Part shown: piece by piece, positions 27,780 through 27,832 of the stretch
Position numbering within the stretch: the first letter of the stretch is position 1
Layout: the number at the start of each line of letters is the position of its first letter
From: Candidatus Collierbacteria bacterium CG_4_9_14_3_um_filter_43_16
Lineage (GTDB): Bacteria; Patescibacteriota; Microgenomatia; UBA1400; MFAQ01
Direction of reading: 5' to 3'
Assembly: GCA_002789895.1 (NCBI GenBank)
Contig: PFUC01000004.1
Span: forward strand, 1-27,832
DNA: 27,832 nt
Notes under the pieces: generated by a model
The model's input: the letters and a program-made list of their open reading frames with translations, nothing else
The model's database searches: none
Told to the model about the DNA's origin: nothing
Made by a program: the position numbers and the translations under genes

Positions 27780-27806
27780 TGGATGCCGGATCAAGTCCGG
27801 CATGAC
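27780..27806 (+). repeat. Palindromic repeat, CCGGATCAAGTCCGG type
   Basis: ATGCCGGA (27783-27790) pairs with TCCGGCAT (27796-27803) around TCAAG, followed by GACA. Read on the minus strand it gives MPDLIRHPG, a common translation of this repeat. The rest of 27564-27832 holds no gene. Confidence 0.8.
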
Positions 27807-27832
27807 ATCTGTTAGGTACGGTGTAAGTGCGA

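Noticed and set aside
27582..27803. A 73-codon minus-strand frame upstream of map
   Set aside because: It is made almost wholly of palindromic repeats (MPDLIRHPG, VIPGLTQNP translations) and is not a gene.
27564..27832. CRISPR array
   Set aside because: The repeats differ from one another, are palindromic, and have no regular spacers or cas genes nearby.

Overview
The window looks like a chromosomal segment of a Candidate Phyla Radiation (Patescibacteria) bacterium, probably of the Microgenomates group. This rests on the compact gene set, the ribosomal run infA-rpmJ-rpsM-rpsK-rpsD-rpoA-rplQ-rplM-rpsI, the recA-recX-rny order, and the typical CPR accessory proteins (DUF5679-like zinc ribbon, DUF3096, YggT, CmpX-like channel, Hint domain). 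No taxonomic search was possible, so the assignment is an inference. Almost everything lies on the minus strand. The plus strand carries a gene tail at the left edge, rnpB, tRNA-Pro(GGG) and one kinase-like gene.

Layout, left to right. Positions 1-3390 hold small envelope and stress-type proteins (zinc-ribbon tail, unknown 182 aa protein, DUF3096, YggT, YtxH-like, ribbon-helix-helix regulator, Nudix, LapA-like, CmpX-like channel). Positions 3430-3760 hold the RNase P RNA. Positions 3777-11490 are housekeeping: AI-2E transporter, miaA, miaB, HU, alpha/beta hydrolase, RNase Y, recX and recA. Positions 11626-11934 carry a zinc-finger relic, tRNA-Pro and a two-way terminator. Positions 11940-19812 encode an exported-protein block: an Ig-like anchored protein, a MEMO-CapA fusion, and a 1738 aa alpha-2-macroglobulin (A2M). 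Positions 19818-20851 hold an rnhB relic and two tandem paralogues of unknown function. Positions 20920-22405 hold an APH-like kinase and a RAYT transposase with its REP hairpins. Positions 22431-27563 are the ribosomal/rpoA/map cluster, and the right edge is a bed of palindromic repeats.

The most striking object is the A2M protein. A complete autoprocessing Hint (intein-like) domain sits exactly where the protease bait region should be, and the usual CxEQ thioester motif is lost. Its operon partner joins a MEMO-like domain to a CapA-like phosphoesterase domain; the pairing suggests a cell-surface system of unknown purpose.

A second theme is transcription. At six loci a sigma-70-type -10 box sits so close to the start codon that the mRNA should be leaderless or nearly so. 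In three of these the -35 box TTGACA has itself been read as a TTG start codon by simple ORF calling. A third theme is repeat invasion. Palindromic elements interrupt miaA twice in frame, abut a miaB that lacks its TRAM domain, and crowd the map upstream region. A separate REP family with GTAG feet lies inside and beside the RAYT gene, which carries an in-frame amber codon.
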